Positions 49,544 to 49,658 of a stretch of 49,658 bases of DNA are shown in pieces (positions within the stretch are counted from its first letter, which is position 1; each line of letters begins with the position of its first letter). The DNA is from Bacteroidota bacterium (lineage in GTDB: Bacteria > Bacteroidota > JABWAT01). A program made the translations under genes and the position numbers. The stretch lies in NCBI GenBank assembly GCA_020161835.1, contig JAIUNL010000025.1, positions 1-49,658 on the forward strand, given 5' to 3'. The notes beneath the pieces are model-generated. The model was given only the letters and a program-made list of their open reading frames with translations, was not told the origin of the DNA and searched no databases.

Positions 49544-49658
49544 AAATGAGTGGGTAGGATTAATTTAGGGAAAAAGAAAGGGTTTGAATAAGTTGACAGA
49601 AACAGAACTATTTGCCCTTGCCCTTGGTGTAAGATCCCCATGGACTATAGAAGAAATC
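49532..49658 (+). mobile_element. Left end of a probable ISL3-family insertion sequence (partial)
   Basis: Begins GGCTCTTTGTGAAAATGAG, of the GGCTCTT type seen at ISL3-family terminal repeats as I recall them. A transposase-like start follows at 49584. The element continues beyond the window, so the right end and target duplication cannot be seen. The preceding 8 bases (AAAATAAC) would be the expected duplicated target. Confidence 0.6.
49584..49658 (+). CDS. ISL3-family transposase, N-terminal fragment at window edge
   Basis: Twenty-five codons from a TTG start (AAAGAAAGGG just upstream): NKLTETELFALALGVRSPW, then TIEEI. The pattern LFxLALGxxxPW is typical of the N-terminus of ISL3-family transposases. 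The rest, with the zinc-finger and DDE domains, lies outside the window. Confidence 0.65.
   Translation, partial: MNKLTETELFALALGVRSPWTIEEI

Noticed and set aside
1..49658. tRNA or rRNA genes
   Set aside because: No T-loop, anticodon-arm or rRNA-like conserved stretches were recognised on either strand; a covariance search was not possible.

Overview
The window looks like a chromosome segment of a moderate-GC bacterium of the FCB group (Bacteroidota, Chlorobiota/Ignavibacteria or a relative). The pointers are a TTG/TAnnTTTG-type promoter, many lipoproteins with short signal peptides, a DUF3160 lipoprotein, a Crp/Fnr-pirin-YceI neighbourhood and intergenic DNA full of palindromic repeats. The phylum is inferred from gene content and was not tested.

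Layout: (1) 1-10.3 kb holds mostly single minus-strand metabolic and membrane genes: two paralogous MDR oxidoreductases, a voltage-gated K+ channel, pirin, YceI, a Crp/Fnr regulator, DUF4395, a methyltransferase and DUF418. They are separated by repeat-rich gaps. A structured repeat of about 220 bp occurs in two inverted copies (44-280 and 8577-8795). A small GIY-YIG gene sits exactly between 31-bp perfect inverted repeats. (2) 10.4-20.1 kb is one minus-strand operon of seven overlapping genes: HMG-CoA reductase, UbiA prenyltransferase, a PEP-synthase-like dikinase without the TIM-barrel domain, a BtaA-like 3-amino-3-carboxypropyl transferase, a DGK1/dolichol-kinase-like membrane protein, a GNAT-like protein and an OleC-like adenylate-forming ligase. 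This is the best candidate in the window for an undescribed system, probably making an isoprenoid-linked lipid. (3) 20.3-27.8 kb holds rsgA, a HEAT-like protein, a CapA-like lipoprotein, a DUF3160 lipoprotein, a VOC protein and a REP-associated tyrosine transposase (RAYT) with its repeats. (4) 27.9-33.8 kb holds an ImuC/DnaE2 polymerase and a catalytically dead ImuB-like Y-family protein. Each has an E. coli-like LexA box at its start codon. Between them lie a methyltransferase, a truncated BRO-N fragment and an orphan antitoxin. (5) 34.0-39.3 kb holds a lipoprotein, kynureninase with an SGNH hydrolase, and an adenylate cyclase with a lipoprotein. (6) 39.6-45.7 kb holds plus-strand RND efflux genes, an outer-membrane-like protein and a polysaccharide deacetylase. 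(7) 46.4-49.5 kb is a visibly AT-rich stretch of small lipoprotein genes. One is frameshifted and the last is cut by the left end of a probable ISL3-family insertion sequence that runs off the window.

How the genes work together: the seven-gene operon is tightly coupled translationally and should act as one pathway. The imuB and imuC genes are probably co-induced by DNA damage. The RAYT, the GIY-YIG gene and the ISL3 element are the mobile or repeat-spreading agents, and much intergenic sequence consists of their repeats or of related palindromes. No tRNA, rRNA or CRISPR array was recognised.
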